Of a stretch of DNA of 64,000 nt, positions 35,701 to 48,044 are shown piece by piece; positions within the stretch are counted from its first letter, which is position 1, and every line of letters starts with the position of its first letter. Location: positions 334,657,144-334,721,143 of the forward strand of contig OY821517.1 of assembly GCA_963682025.1 (NCBI GenBank), read 5' to 3'. The position numbers were made by a program, and so were the translations under genes. The stretch comes from Cordilura impudica. Taxonomy: Eukaryota > Arthropoda > Insecta > Diptera > Scathophagidae. A model generated the notes under the pieces. The model was not told the origin of the DNA. It made no database searches and saw only the letters and a program-made list of their open reading frames with translations.

Positions 35701-36499
35701 CAAGTAAGAAAATTATAGTCGGTCTAGACCGACTATACGATACCCTATACCATGCGTTTAGATACCCTATATCTTAGGCCCAACTAACTGGATATAGAAA
35801 ATAAGCATAAACTAAATTTGAGTCGGATTTTTATTAATTTTTTCGGCTGCAGATATGAAAAAGTTCATATCGGATGCTATATCTATATGGGGACTAGGCC
35901 CAAGAATGGACCGATCCTGACCATGTTTGGTAAAGTCTCTTGTATTTTGCAAAAATATATACAAAAAAAATTTGAGAAGAATCAGTGCGATATTTTTGTT
36001 TTTTGATAGATTTAAGTGAAGATCGGGAAGCAGCTCTATATGGGGCCTATGACTTAGAGTTGTCCAATAGGGATCAATTTTGGACTACTGATTAATGGAT
36101 GTAATATATACATACAAACACAATTTGACTAAGATTTGTATGACAATTTGGATCTTATGGTAATATATGTTGATTTCATAGGGGTCATTTGTATGGGGGC
36201 TAGGTGTGAACATGGACCGATTCTCACCAATTTCAATAGCGTTCATCCCATGGCCGATAAAAGATCAAATACCAAATTTCGTCAAAATATGTTCATATTT
36301 GCGACCTGCAGTTTGATTACAAACTTTACATGGACATACAGACGGACGGACGGACGGACGGACATCGTTAAATCGAATCAGATAGTGATTCTGATTCGAT
36401 CGGTATAATTAAAGATGGATGTAGGTCAAATATTTTTGGTTGTTACAAACAGCAGCACAAAGTCATTATACCCAAACCACATAGTGGTATAGGGTATAA
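35701..36499 (+). mobile_element. Helentron-like element in the Tc1 copy
   Basis: Full-length 799-bp copy with the 5' palindrome at 35716-35736, GGAC repeats at 36340-36362 and the 3' hairpin ending GGGTATAA. Very close to the copy at 9403. Confidence 0.85.
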
Positions 36500-36579
36500 A
36501 ACTATGTGTTGGCTGCTTTAGAACAGAACATTGTGTGTTTCATGTGTGTATTTTCTGAACCTTGAAAAATATATAGAAA

Positions 36580-37165
36580 CCAAATTTGTGAAAAATCTGT
36601 TTATATGGGGGCTATGACAAAGAATGGTCTATATAATAACCACACACAAACCCAATTTGATAGAGGTCTATATGTGACCTTCTCCGAGAAAAGGGACCTA
36701 GTGTGTCAAAAATCGGGTTGTGTCAAAAACGGGGGATTCTGGTACCTAAAAGGGTATAGAAACTTTAAATGCGTTTTTTTCTCAAAACTTAATTTTCACA
36801 CACTAGGTCCCTTTTCTCGGAGAAGGTCACATATGATAATTTGGATTTTATGGCCGTTTAAGTCGACCTCATAGGGCTCACTTGTATGGGGACTAGGTCA
36901 GAACAGGCATCGATTTTCACCAATTTCAATAGCGTTCGTCATATAGCCGATAGAAGCTTATTTACCAAATTTCATCGAAATATATTCATATTTGCAACCT
37001 GTAGTTCTATTACAACGTTACATGGAAACATAGACGGACGGAAGGACATCGCTAAATCGACTGAGAAAGTGATTCTGAGTCGATCGGTATAATAAAAGAT
37101 GGGTCTATTTTTGGTAGTTATAAACATGATCACAAAGTTATTATACCCTGACCACATGGGTATAA
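36580..37165 (+). mobile_element. Helentron-like element, 5'-truncated, with MITE inside
   Basis: Begins in mid-element (AATCTGTTTATATGGGGG) and ends CTGACCACATGGGTATAA. A 159-bp hairpin MITE is inserted at 36673-36831. Confidence 0.75.
36673..36831 (+). mobile_element. 159-bp hairpin MITE, TA target
   Basis: Nearly perfect 38-bp inverted ends starting TGTGACCTTCTCCGAGAAAA, TA on both sides (36671-36672, 36832-36833). The Helentron-like host reads TCTATATGATAATTTGG when empty, so the TA duplication is confirmed by comparison with other host copies. Confidence 0.9.
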
Positions 37166-37395
37166 AACAAGGCTCCAGAATTTTGGCAACGTGTTTTATT
37201 TTTACATTGAACATATTTTTGCATTCTCGGCATTAAAGGGGAAAAAGTTAGTTTGGCATAAAAGTGAAACTGCATTAAGTAAAGAAAATCTTTTGCCAAC
37301 GGTTAAACATGGTGGAGTTATGGTTTGGGGTATGTGTATGTATGGTAAGCATGCCAAATCGGCTTATATAGGTCTTAAAGCGCAAAGTTACTAAC
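37166..37395 (+). pseudogene. Tc1 transposase catalytic fragment
   Basis: Reads PEFWQRVLF then after a frame change YFCILGIKG-like text, KGKKLVWHKSETALSKENLL, PTVKHGGVMVWGMCMYG. This is the region after the first catalytic Asp in Tc1 transposases (W..VLFTDE..., TVKHGGGSVMVWGC). Belongs to the element 35024-37637. Confidence 0.8.
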
Positions 37396-37639
37396 TTAAG
37401 CAATATTTAAAGTAAATTTAGTTTTTTTTCTATTAATATTTCAAATATACGAATATTTTTTCTTGATTTTTTTTTGGATTTTTTTCCGGCATAAAATTTG
37501 TTAAATTGATTTAAAAAAAACTTAATAATTTAATAATTTATTAAAAATAAAAATAATTCAGCTTCTTTAATTTTTTTATATTTTTCATAGTATGGCAGTT
37601 TTAATTTTATGTGTACGCATAGTTTTTCTAGCAAGTGTA

Positions 37640-38071
37640 TAACCAATCACATTTCCTGTCTGACCTAAAAAGTTTGGGTGCACTTTTAAAATTTCAAGCT
37701 TTAACAATTGAAAAATATAATTTTAACTGCTGGTAATTTTTTAAATACTACTTCTGATACTACGCAGCAGATAAAATAGAATTAAATTTATTGAAAGGTG
37801 TTTTGCAAATTCACTTTTACGTTTACGTAGACAATTTGTGTGCAGCTTGTTCGCTGCAATTCTGTTCCGACGGTATTTGTTATTACATTTTAATAGGTTT
37901 TTTGTTATAAAAAATATTGTTTGCTGCAATGTTTATAAGCCGCAAAGCCAGAGATATATTAAGAAATATTAATTTATTAGTTTTATTAATTCTCAATTTC
38001 ATTTAACCACACATAATTTCTTTTAAAGAAACTATGAACTCACAAGATTTATATCCAATTACACCAGACTG
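37640..38071. other. AT-rich intron, nothing recognised
   Basis: No feature identified. Confidence 0.4.
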
Positions 38072-39480
38072 TTGTCTAAAAGAACACGACTGAGAGGTTT
38101 CCATTACAAAACTAGACATCAGAACTTATTCAAAATTGATGCATAGCGCGAAGAAAATTTTTAAAAAAATTTAACAATTTCTAAAACCCATACAATTGAA
38201 TATTATCATAAACAAGTGTAGTAAGTTTGACACATAAAACTGAAATGTCGAAACATGACGGTTGAACCGGCAAGAACAAGGGAGAGGACAAGTTAGAATA
38301 TGTGTTTCTTATCTTAATTCCTTAAAATATACAAGATCTTAACATACGAAATAAAACACAATTTAAAAATCACCTGAATAACCAAGGAAAAATGTCGTAT
38401 TAAACTAAAATAAACAGTTGATTTATAATATATGTAGATAAAAAAAATTATTATAAAAAACAATTTGATACTGGTTGTTCAAGGTTTTGTTACTTTAACT
38501 AACACAACAAAATTAATGGACGGACGACCACTACAAATAATTGGAATCATTGCTACTGTTTACACAAATTTTAGCACAAACAAAACAAAAAAAACCTTTT
38601 ATTGTCGCAAACAAAATCACGGGTATCATTAAAAATTTATGAAATATTTGAGAATCACCTCCATTTCTCCAAAATACCGCCGTATGCATAGTTCAATTTT
38701 GTATGTTTTTCCGATTTTTCTTCAATTTTTTTTCTCGATATTTACAAATATTTTTAATTTATAACACTAAAATTTTCAACACAGTTTTAGAAAATCAAGT
38801 TTACGAAATTTTGTGTCTTTGTTTTCTTTTATACTTGATTTATTAATAAATAAGTAATTGTTTTAGAATGTTAACAATATTTTTAACACGAAAAAGCAGC
38901 AGTAAGAGAAGAAATAATGAATAATAATAACAAACATGTGAAAATAAAAAAGTCAATGTCAGTAGTAAGGGGTAAAGATATTTTTAAGGCCGTTATTACA
39001 CTAATTGACAGTAGCTACAATAGCCAAACAGCTGTATCTGTTAAACGTATGTTCTTGGCCGAAATTGTACGATGAGTAAATTAACAGTAGTGGATACTTA
39101 TGCGGCCATGTTATTTACAGAGCTTCTCAATGTTAAAAATTATTCGAATTTAGGGTTCAATCAAAACGTAAAGATTCTCAAAAAAGAAGAAAAAATAGAT
39201 ATATAAAATGAATTTAAAAAAATTATTTGTTATTTATTCATTTTATATATTTACTTATAAAAAAAATAGAAATAAATTAAAAAAAATAAATGAGAAAAAA
39301 TTAATTAAAAAAAAGAAATGAACAAATTAAATGAAAAAAAAAAACAAAATAAAAAATTAAAAAAAATATATATAATTATACAAAATCATTTATTTGCTTG
39401 GATTCTCGCATAGGAAAATAACTTTTTTAACAAATAAAGTAGCTTCTCTTAAAAAGTACATTTTCTAAAAGTATATTTTC
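38072..39480 (+). repeat. 1409-bp tandem duplication, copy 1
   Basis: Begins TTGTCTAAAAGAACACGACT. All of it recurs from 39481 with no difference that I can see. Contents are AT-rich with no coding frame; the right end contains a short piece of GTAC-type repeat. Confidence 0.92.
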
Positions 39481-40889
39481 TTGTCTAAAAGAACACGACT
39501 GAGAGGTTTCCATTACAAAACTAGACATCAGAACTTATTCAAAATTGATGCATAGCGCGAAGAAAATTTTTAAAAAAATTTAACAATTTCTAAAACCCAT
39601 ACAATTGAATATTATCATAAACAAGTGTAGTAAGTTTGACACATAAAACTGAAATGTCGAAACATGACGGTTGAACCGGCAAGAACAAGGGAGAGGACAA
39701 GTTAGAATATGTGTTTCTTATCTTAATTCCTTAAAATATACAAGATCTTAACATACGAAATAAAACACAATTTAAAAATCACCTGAATAACCAAGGAAAA
39801 ATGTCGTATTAAACTAAAATAAACAGTTGATTTATAATATATGTAGATAAAAAAAATTATTATAAAAAACAATTTGATACTGGTTGTTCAAGGTTTTGTT
39901 ACTTTAACTAACACAACAAAATTAATGGACGGACGACCACTACAAATAATTGGAATCATTGCTACTGTTTACACAAATTTTAGCACAAACAAAACAAAAA
40001 AAACCTTTTATTGTCGCAAACAAAATCACGGGTATCATTAAAAATTTATGAAATATTTGAGAATCACCTCCATTTCTCCAAAATACCGCCGTATGCATAG
40101 TTCAATTTTGTATGTTTTTCCGATTTTTCTTCAATTTTTTTTCTCGATATTTACAAATATTTTTAATTTATAACACTAAAATTTTCAACACAGTTTTAGA
40201 AAATCAAGTTTACGAAATTTTGTGTCTTTGTTTTCTTTTATACTTGATTTATTAATAAATAAGTAATTGTTTTAGAATGTTAACAATATTTTTAACACGA
40301 AAAAGCAGCAGTAAGAGAAGAAATAATGAATAATAATAACAAACATGTGAAAATAAAAAAGTCAATGTCAGTAGTAAGGGGTAAAGATATTTTTAAGGCC
40401 GTTATTACACTAATTGACAGTAGCTACAATAGCCAAACAGCTGTATCTGTTAAACGTATGTTCTTGGCCGAAATTGTACGATGAGTAAATTAACAGTAGT
40501 GGATACTTATGCGGCCATGTTATTTACAGAGCTTCTCAATGTTAAAAATTATTCGAATTTAGGGTTCAATCAAAACGTAAAGATTCTCAAAAAAGAAGAA
40601 AAAATAGATATATAAAATGAATTTAAAAAAATTATTTGTTATTTATTCATTTTATATATTTACTTATAAAAAAAATAGAAATAAATTAAAAAAAATAAAT
40701 GAGAAAAAATTAATTAAAAAAAAGAAATGAACAAATTAAATGAAAAAAAAAAACAAAATAAAAAATTAAAAAAAATATATATAATTATACAAAATCATTT
40801 ATTTGCTTGGATTCTCGCATAGGAAAATAACTTTTTTAACAAATAAAGTAGCTTCTCTTAAAAAGTACATTTTCTAAAAGTATATTTTC
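39481..40889 (+). repeat. 1409-bp tandem duplication, copy 2
   Basis: Exact second copy. Identity over 1.4 kb in non-coding fly DNA implies a very recent event or an assembly duplication. Confidence 0.92.
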
Positions 40890-41205
40890 TTAAAAAAGTA
40901 CCCTTTCTCAAAATAGTACCTTTTCATAAAAATATAAATTTTCTTAAAAAATACATTTTCTTAAACAAGTAATTTTTTTTTAAAAGTACTTTTGTTAAAA
41001 TTGCATTTTCTTAAAAAAGTACATATCCAAAAAAAAAGTATCTTTTAAACAGAAACATATTCTTAAAAAGTTCAATTTCTTATAAAAGTACTTCTTTGGA
41101 ATAACGTATCACCTTTTCTTAAAAAAGTACTCTTTCTTAAATAAGTACTTTTTCTTAATAAAGTACTTTTTCTTTAAAAAAAAGTACCTTTTCTTAAACT
41201 ATCTG
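40890..41205 (-). repeat. GTAC-centred AT repeat, reversed sense
   Basis: Units TTTTCTTAAAAAAGTACC, i.e. the reverse complement of the arrays at 20-27 kb. Confidence 0.75.
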
Positions 41206-41954
41206 CAGGCGAATTTTACATACATTTTAGTTTCGAAACTCTTTAATTTGTTGACAAGAAGGTGAAGGGAAGAAAAATGGAAAATTTCCTATACGGAGTT
41301 TGCCATGCTCGCAAATTCTTTTTTACTCTTTTCGTTGAAAGAATTTTTTTGACTTTTTGCTTTGCTTCACATTCGTTGTAGTCAGTTATACTTTTATATA
41401 CTTTTAAAACAATTTAAACTTTATAAACATTAAGTGTGATAAATAACAATTGAAAAGTAAACAATTAAACCCAAAAATTTCCTTAACTAATTTATTTTTA
41501 CCAGCTTTTTCCATTATATTAATCTTTTGTTTTTCTTTTTCAAAAATTGTTAAACATGCAAAAAAATTGTTGACGTTTCTTCTTATTCCTATTCTTCAAA
41601 CCAAAAGTTTCGAAACAAACATTTGTCTGTGGAAACGTTAACGAAATTCTAAAGTGAAATGCTATAAAAGTTCCGAAACTTAATTTGCCTGTGGAAAAGA
41701 GAACTTACTGATGAGGTTTGGTAACTCGACGCGAAGCAGCTATCCATCTCAACTATCTTGCACAATATTGATAAATTTTTGAAACAACTGAGCTAAGGTT
41801 TTTGCGGTATTAATCCTTTCAGGTCTAGTTGTATCGGTTGTAAGATCTTGCTTAAGGTGCTTATATATTAATAAATAAATTTTTTCTGATTTTTACCGGT
41901 ATTTAGTGATTGTCAGTTCTCTTGCGTGCTCTTTACACAAAAGAGAATTAAAAG
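41206..41954. other. unclassified repeat-like stretch
   Basis: Contains CTGCAGGCGAATTTTACATA at the left and, reversed near 41690, CCACAGGCAAATTAAGTTTC, possibly the ends of a ~480-bp element; similar GTAGGCGAACGG text occurs at 46109. Not classified. Confidence 0.3.
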
Positions 41955-42619
41955 CAAGTAAGCAAATTATAGTCGGTCTAGCCCGACTATACGATACCGT
42001 ATACCATGGTTAAGAAACCCTATCTCTTCGGTCCAACTAATTGCATATAGCAAATAAGCATAAACCAAATTTGAGTGGCATTTTTATTAATTTGTTTCGC
42101 TGCAGATATGAAAAAGTTCATATCGGATACTATATTTATATGGGGACTAGGTCGAAAAATGGACCGATCCTAACCATATTGGGTAAAGTCACTTATATTT
42201 TTATTTTTTTATAGATTTAAGTGAAGATCGGGAAGCAGCTCTATATGGGGCCTATGACTAAGAATTTTCCTATAGGGAGTATTTTTGAACTACTGATTAA
42301 TGGATGTAATAAACACATACAAACCCAATTTGACTGAGATCTATATGATAATTTGGAACTTATGGCAATTTATGTCGATTTCATAGGGGTCATTTGTATG
42401 GGGGCTAGGTCTGAACATGGACCGATTCTCACCAGTTTCAATAGCGTTCATCCCATGGCCGATGGAAGCTTATGTACCAAATTTCATCAATATATATTCA
42501 TATTTGCGACCTGTAGTTTGATTACAAGGTTTACATGGACACACAGACGGACGGACGGACGGACATTGCTATTTCGACTCAAAAAGTGATTCTGAGTCGA
42601 TCGGTATAATTAAAGATAA
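41955..42619 (+). mobile_element. Helentron-like element, 3' truncated
   Basis: Begins CAAGTAAGCAAATTATAGTC, has GGAC repeats at 42548-42565, and stops at GGTATAATTAAAGATA without the 3' hairpin. Confidence 0.8.
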
Positions 42620-43539
42620 AAAGAAATTAGACTTTGCTAAAAAGAATTTTTATATTGATAGTTTAACAATGACTACAATCGTTTTACTCAGGTCTGAAAG
42701 GGGTAAAAGTTCATTTTGATTTTGATTAATTTCTAACTCAATCATTAAAATGATAAAGATCGATAATATTTGTAAAATTAATAATAATTTGGACCTTTTT
42801 TTTAAACAATGTAAAATTAGCTAAGTTTTGTTTTGGTTTTGTTAATGAAATTAATTTTTTTTAATAATTTTACTAAACTATTGTATAACTTATATTAATA
42901 AATTCTTAAAACTTGTTATTATTTTTATTTGTGGTTAAAACTTTTTTTTAAATTCACAATTTTCCTAGACTGCGACACTACAGCAACAAAAAATATTATA
43001 ATACACCTAAAGGTACTATCACACGATGTGTTTTTTACATATGTACTGTCAAATTTTGCCACAGCAGAAGTTGTACACATCGTGTGATACATATAAAACA
43101 TTGTTTATGTACAATACATGAGGAAAGTCACATGTACATTTTTCAATTAGAACAGCTTCTTTTTTGGCATAACAAACATATGAAAATACAACACTGCTTG
43201 TGGCGAAAGAAAAACAGAGTAAATTATAAAGATTAATATTGAAAGAAAAATAAATTGTTTAATATTAATTTACAATTAAAAAAGATATAAAATGTATAAC
43301 TTTGTTTTTAACAATAAATTTTTGTAAATTCACAAATTAAATCAGCTGTTGTTTACATTTAGAGGTTATCTCATATGGAAATACATATGCACGTGTGATA
43401 GCAAAAATGTTAGATCGTATCCCTACAAGAAATGAATGACTGAAACTAACCCATAAACAATTTTTATACCAACACACTTGCAGTTTTTTTCTATTTAGAA
43501 ACATATGACTGTCATGTTGCTGTTGTAGAGTTGTTTTTG

Positions 43540-44635
43540 TTAAGGTTGAGGAAAGGTAAGTAATTAATTAAATTAAAAGTTCAAGTTAATTTTTGTTGTT
43601 TCTTTAGGATTCTTCAAAATATGTCAGTGAATTCGTTAGTGCCATTCTCAATTGTGGTGACACGTCCCTCCATTATTCCCTTCCACAATTTATTTAGAAC
43701 TTTTATACCTCTTAGGAAACGCATTTGTGTAAAGAATTATATTGTGCGACAATATGTTATATCCTGGATTTCGATTGTGAATGCTGTACCAGAAAATAAT
43801 ATGGTTATCTATTTGATACTATTGGTGGACTTTTTATCATGTTGGAAGATAATACACAAGAAATATAATTGTGTGAAACAACGCTGACACAGTTTATTAA
43901 ATCGATTCGTAATGATTCCAGTTAAGTGCGCATGGAAGACACTATAAATATATTGTTAATACATGCGCAATCACCAAATGAACTTATTAAGGTAATGTAC
44001 TGACATTTTATTAAAAATTCTAGCTAGAAACAAAGTAAATCTTCCTTGCAGAATTTTACATTAATCTTTATATCTATCTTTCAGTCTGTTGCCATAACAT
44101 GGATATGGTTTTTTTAATATTTGGCTCGAATGTTTTAATTTATGCCATTCTGGAATGTAGTGTCTGGAATATAATGTTGATAATATGAAGAATGTTAAGG
44201 AATGTGCAGTGTCCGTAAATTCGTCCATAATGAAATTAGTTTTCAAAAGAATAAAGATCTCAAAATATTGAACAAATTGATTTATGGAGGTATTATCACA
44301 ATATCTCACACACCGTTCTGTACAAACAATTTTCCAAATGGAGTGTATCAGTTTTGGCCGAAATTGTTAATTCACAACACTCAAATGGTGAGCTTTAATA
44401 TAAATTGTTGATATATATGTGTTATAATATATTGTTTTCTTTAAGAACTGATTGCACTAAGGCCCATTACCGGAAATTTCTATTGAGTTTAGTCAATTTA
44501 TTCAGTGCTAAGTTACGAACCGCTTTGAGGGATGTTTCGAGTGAAAAGTCAGCAAAGTTGTTTAAACATTCAACATTGTCTCAAAGTTATCGACACGTTA
44601 CGGAATTGGTGATATTGTTGTGTTTTTAATATTTT
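43540..44635 (+). pseudogene. Vac14: Vac14 gene-fragment pseudogene, introns kept
   Basis: Collinear pieces of the C-terminal half of Vac14, the scaffold of the PIKfyve/Fig4 phosphoinositide complex on endosomes. Pieces in order: VRQYVISWISIVNAVPE (43746), EDTINILLIHAQSPNELI (43935), NVKECAVSVNSSIMKLV (44189), EVLSQYLTH (44286), VLAEIVNSQHSN (44352), HYRKFLLSLVNLFSA (44463), LRTALRDVSSEKSAKLFKH (44514), LSQSYRHVTELV (44577). Stops, shifts and internal losses break the frame. Introns are still present: GTAAGT...TTTCTTTAG at 43556-43611, one opening GTAATG after NELIK, and GTGAGC...TTTCTTTAAG at 44387-44446. So the copy came from genomic DNA, not from mRNA. The family assignment is from memory of Vac14 motifs; the multi-block order makes chance unlikely. 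Confidence 0.8.
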
Positions 44636-44866
44636 AATGTTTAATGTTTATTTCTATTTTTGATTTTTAATACAATAAATAAATAAATAAATAAAAAGAA
44701 TAAATCGTGTTTCATTATAATCAAGCGTGACCGGTCAATGATGATGTATATATCCATCAAGTATGACCGGTCAGCGATAACGGATATATCTATCGTCGTT
44801 GACTACTAAACAGCTGTAGAGTGAGCAGTTCAGATATATATATGGTTTACATACTTTCACAGGTTA

Positions 44867-45357
44867 AGGTGCTATTACATGATGTGTTTTTTACATATGT
44901 ACTGTCAAATTTCGTCACAACAAAAGTTGTACACATCGTGTGATACATATGAAACATTGTTTATGTACAATACATGAGGAAAGTCACAAGTACATTTTTC
45001 AATTAGAACAGGTTCTATTTTTGCATGACAAACATATGAAAATACAACACTGCTTGTGGCGAAAGAAAAACAGAGTAAATTATAAAGATTAATATTGAAA
45101 GAAAAATAAATTGTTTAATATTAATTAACAATTAAAATATATATAACTTTTTTTTAACAATAAATTTTTGAAAATTCACAAATTAAATCAGCTGTTGTTT
45201 ACATTTAGAGGTTATGTCATACGGAGATACATATGCACGTGTGATAGCAAAAATTATGAATCGTATGTAAAAGACAATTTTGACAGACATGAGTAATTTC
45301 ATATGGATAAAAAAAGTGACAGTACATATGTAAAAAACACATCGTGTAATAGCACCT
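44867..45357 (+). mobile_element. PIF-type MITE, copy 2 (TTA target)
   Basis: 491 bp, ends AGGTGCTATTACATGATGTG and reverse of GTGTAATAGCACCT; TTA on both sides (44864-44866, 45358-45360). It lies within the Vac14-carrying element, which itself lies within copy 3 of the same MITE. Confidence 0.88.
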
Positions 45358-45699
45358 TTAGAGTAAGATGCAAAAACACATGTACACAAAAGTTTCGGTC
45401 AGTTTTGGCATATTTGCCTTAATAAAATGATAGAAACTTTGTTCTACGCGATGACCGACACTTCAGTCAGTAGTGACGGTCATATCACCGGTCAAATGAC
45501 CGTCACTGTTCTTGTAGGGATGTAAAATGATAATTTTGACAGCCATATGGAATTACATATGGATAAAAAAAAGTGACAGTACATATGTAAAAAACACATC
45601 GTGTGATATGACCTTAAGCAGCGCTTCCCATAGGGAAAATATTATTTTAAAAAAAATGTCAACATACACATACACATTATTAAATAATAATTTAAAAAA

Positions 45700-46075
45700 A
45701 GCATTTTAAGAATAGTATGTTTCCTTCTCTTAAATAAAAATCTTTTCTTAAAAAGAAACTTGTTCCAAAAAAGTACATTTTCCAAAAAAAATATAATTTT
45801 AAAAAGCACACATATTCTTTTAAAAAACTCTTCTTTATGAAGTATCTTATCTTAATGACGTACCTTTCCTTAAAATAGTTAATTTTCTTAAAAAATACAT
45901 TTTCTTGAAAGCACAATTTCCTAAAAACGTACCGTATATTAAAAAACTACACTTTCTTAAAAACATAATTTTTAAAATAAGTTATTTTTCTTTAAAAAGT
46001 ACTTTTCTTAAAAATCGTTTAGGAAAAATAAATTTTCTTTAAAAATAACTTTTTATTAAAAAAAGCAACTTTTGA
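45700..46075 (-). repeat. GTAC-centred AT repeat, reversed sense
   Basis: Degraded units TTTTCTTAAAAAAGTAC and variants. Confidence 0.65.
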
Positions 46076-46364
46076 GGGGATTTATACGGTGCGTTTTCAC
46101 GCTGCGTGTAGGCGAACGGAGTAGAGAGATTTTTTTCTACACTCTTTCGTTTTCTTGACAAGTTGTTATAAAGTACTTAATTAAAAAAAATCATGTGAGT
46201 CCGATCAGAGGGGAGATGTGTAAACATCTATTAATTAAAGATTTTTTTATGGCACTTTTTTAAAACAAAACAGAAAGCGTCATCTATGTATCACTTATAG
46301 CAATCAACTGCAGGAGCTCTGCTAATATAAAAATATTATTATTTCTTATTTCAACCAGTTAATT

Positions 46365-46640
46365 TTTATTTTTTCATTTTTTATTTTTCATTTTTCGTTT
46401 TTCATTCTTCATTCTTCATTTTTTATTTTTCATTTTTAATTTTTTATTTTTTATTTTTCATTTTTAATTGTTAATTTTTTATTTTTATTTTTAATTTTTC
46501 TTTCATTTCTTATTTTTATTTTTCATGTTTTATTTTTCAGTTTTCATTTTTTATTTTTCATTTTTCGTTTTTCATTTTGCATTTTCCATTTTTTATTTTT
46601 CATTTTTTTTCATTTTTTATTTTTCATTTTTCATTTTCAA
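46365..46640 (+). repeat. TTTTTCATTTTT simple repeat
   Basis: Variable units of 10-13 bp (TTTTTATTTTTCAT, TTTTTCGTTTTTCAT). One strand is almost pure pyrimidine apart from single A. No gene between 46076 and 46800. Confidence 0.8.
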
Positions 46641-46804
46641 ACAGGTTATTACATATCATAATTTTAACACCAAACAATCATAAGTCTCACCGATTTTGTC
46701 TTACGAATCACATGTTACGATGTTTTTGTGATTGTATTGTGAAATAGAAATTTATCCCCCTGCGCGTACACATCAAAATACAATTACACATCAAAATACG
46801 TTTA

Positions 46805-47835
46805 CACATCAAAATACTTTTTCTTAAACAAGTACATTTCCTAAAAAATAACATTTTCTTAAAAAAGTACCTTCAATTAAAAAAGTACATTTTCTTTAAA
46901 AAGTACCGTTTCTTAATAACGTTACTCTTTCTTAGAAAATTTACTTTTTTAAAAGTAATTTTTCTTAAAAAAATATATTTTCTTAAAAAAGTACTTTTTC
47001 TCAAAAAGTATTTTTTCTTCAACATGTACCTTTTCTAGAAAAAAAGTATAACTGCTTAAAAAGTACCTTTTCTTAAAAAAGTACAGCTTAAAAAAAAAAA
47101 CGTTTTCCTAAAAAGGTAATTTTTTTTTTAAAAGTACATTTTCTTAAAAAAATATATTCCTTAAATAGTACGTTTAATTAAAAAAGTACAGTTTCTTTAC
47201 AAAGGGTAATAACGTACCTATCCTTAAAAAGTTTATTTTTTAAAAAGGTATGTTTTCTTAAAAAAGCTACCTTTTCTTAAAAAACAAAATTTTCTTAATA
47301 AATAATCTTTTCTTATAAACGTTAATTTTCTGAAGAACGGAGCTTTTCTTACAAAAATGCTTTTTTTTTTTCTTAGAAAAGTACTTTTTCTTAAAAAAGT
47401 ATATTTTCTTAAAAAAAGTACCTTTTTTAAAAAAAGTAGGGTTTCTTAAAAAATCACTTTCTCTTCAAAAACTTACTTTTTCTTAAAAAGGTACCTTTCT
47501 TAAAAAGTACCTTTAATTTAATAATGTAGCTTTACTTAAAACAGTACCTTTTCTTAAATAAGTACTTTTTCCCTACAACGTACATTTTCTGAATAAAGTA
47601 AATTTCTTTAAAAAAGTACTTTTTCTTCGAAAAAAATATCTTTTCTTAAAAAATTTACTTCTATTAAAAAAGTAGCTTTGCTCAAAAATTAGCATTTCTT
47701 AAAAAATTCGTTTCTTTAAAAAATAATCTTAAAAAAATACTTTTTCTAAAAAAACATATTTTCTTAAATATGTACCTTTTCTAAAAAAACTACTTTTTTC
47801 TTAAAAAGCGCATATTCTTAAAACAGTACTCTCAT
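46805..47835 (-). repeat. GTAC-centred AT repeat, reversed sense
   Basis: About 1 kb of TTTTCTTAAAAAAGTACC units, fairly diverged. Same family as the arrays at 20-27 kb but on the other strand. Confidence 0.8.
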
Positions 47836-48044
47836 AATTTTTCAACTTACAACTTCTGTTGTTGAAATATGCAAGACGTAGCGTATAGTGCCGTGAGAAG
47901 CCCTGAAATACACTATTCAAATAAGTGAATTCAAAACCACAAAATATATTTATGCATTAATAAAAATAATATTGCAATTATGATAAACAAGAATTTTAAG
48001 CAGAACAACAATTTCATATTTAGTTATTGTACCGATAGTGACGA

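Larger units (their letters stand above)
35024..37637 (+). mobile_element. Tc1-like element, interrupted
   Basis: Ends CACTTGCTAGAAAAAGTATC (left) and, reversed, CACTTGCTAGAAAAACTATG (right) with TA on both sides (35022-35023 and 37638-37639). Two Helentron-like insertions account for about 1.4 kb of its 2.6 kb. Transposase pieces on + strand are listed separately. Confidence 0.85.
43421..45519 (+). mobile_element. 2.1-kb element with CCCTACAAGAA ends, carries Vac14 pieces
   Basis: Terminal inverted repeats CCCTACAAGAA / TTCTTGTAGGG. The right subterminal part has repeated TGACCGGTCA-like motifs (45450-45510); similar motifs at 44725-44775. The empty site in sister copies of the host MITE (CGTATGTAAAA) shows either a 2-bp AT target duplication or none if the tips are read as TCCC/GGGA. 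No transposase seen; superfamily not assigned. Inside are the broken Vac14 gene copy and another MITE. Confidence 0.75.
43011..45614 (+). mobile_element. PIF-type MITE, copy 3, split by a 2.1-kb insertion
   Basis: Left part 43011-43420, right part 45520-45614, TAA on both sides (43008-43010, 45615-45617). Ends AGGTACTATCACACGATGTG and reverse of GTGTGATATGACCT. The join matches the intact copies exactly once the insert is removed (ATCGTAT|GTAAAA). Confidence 0.85.
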
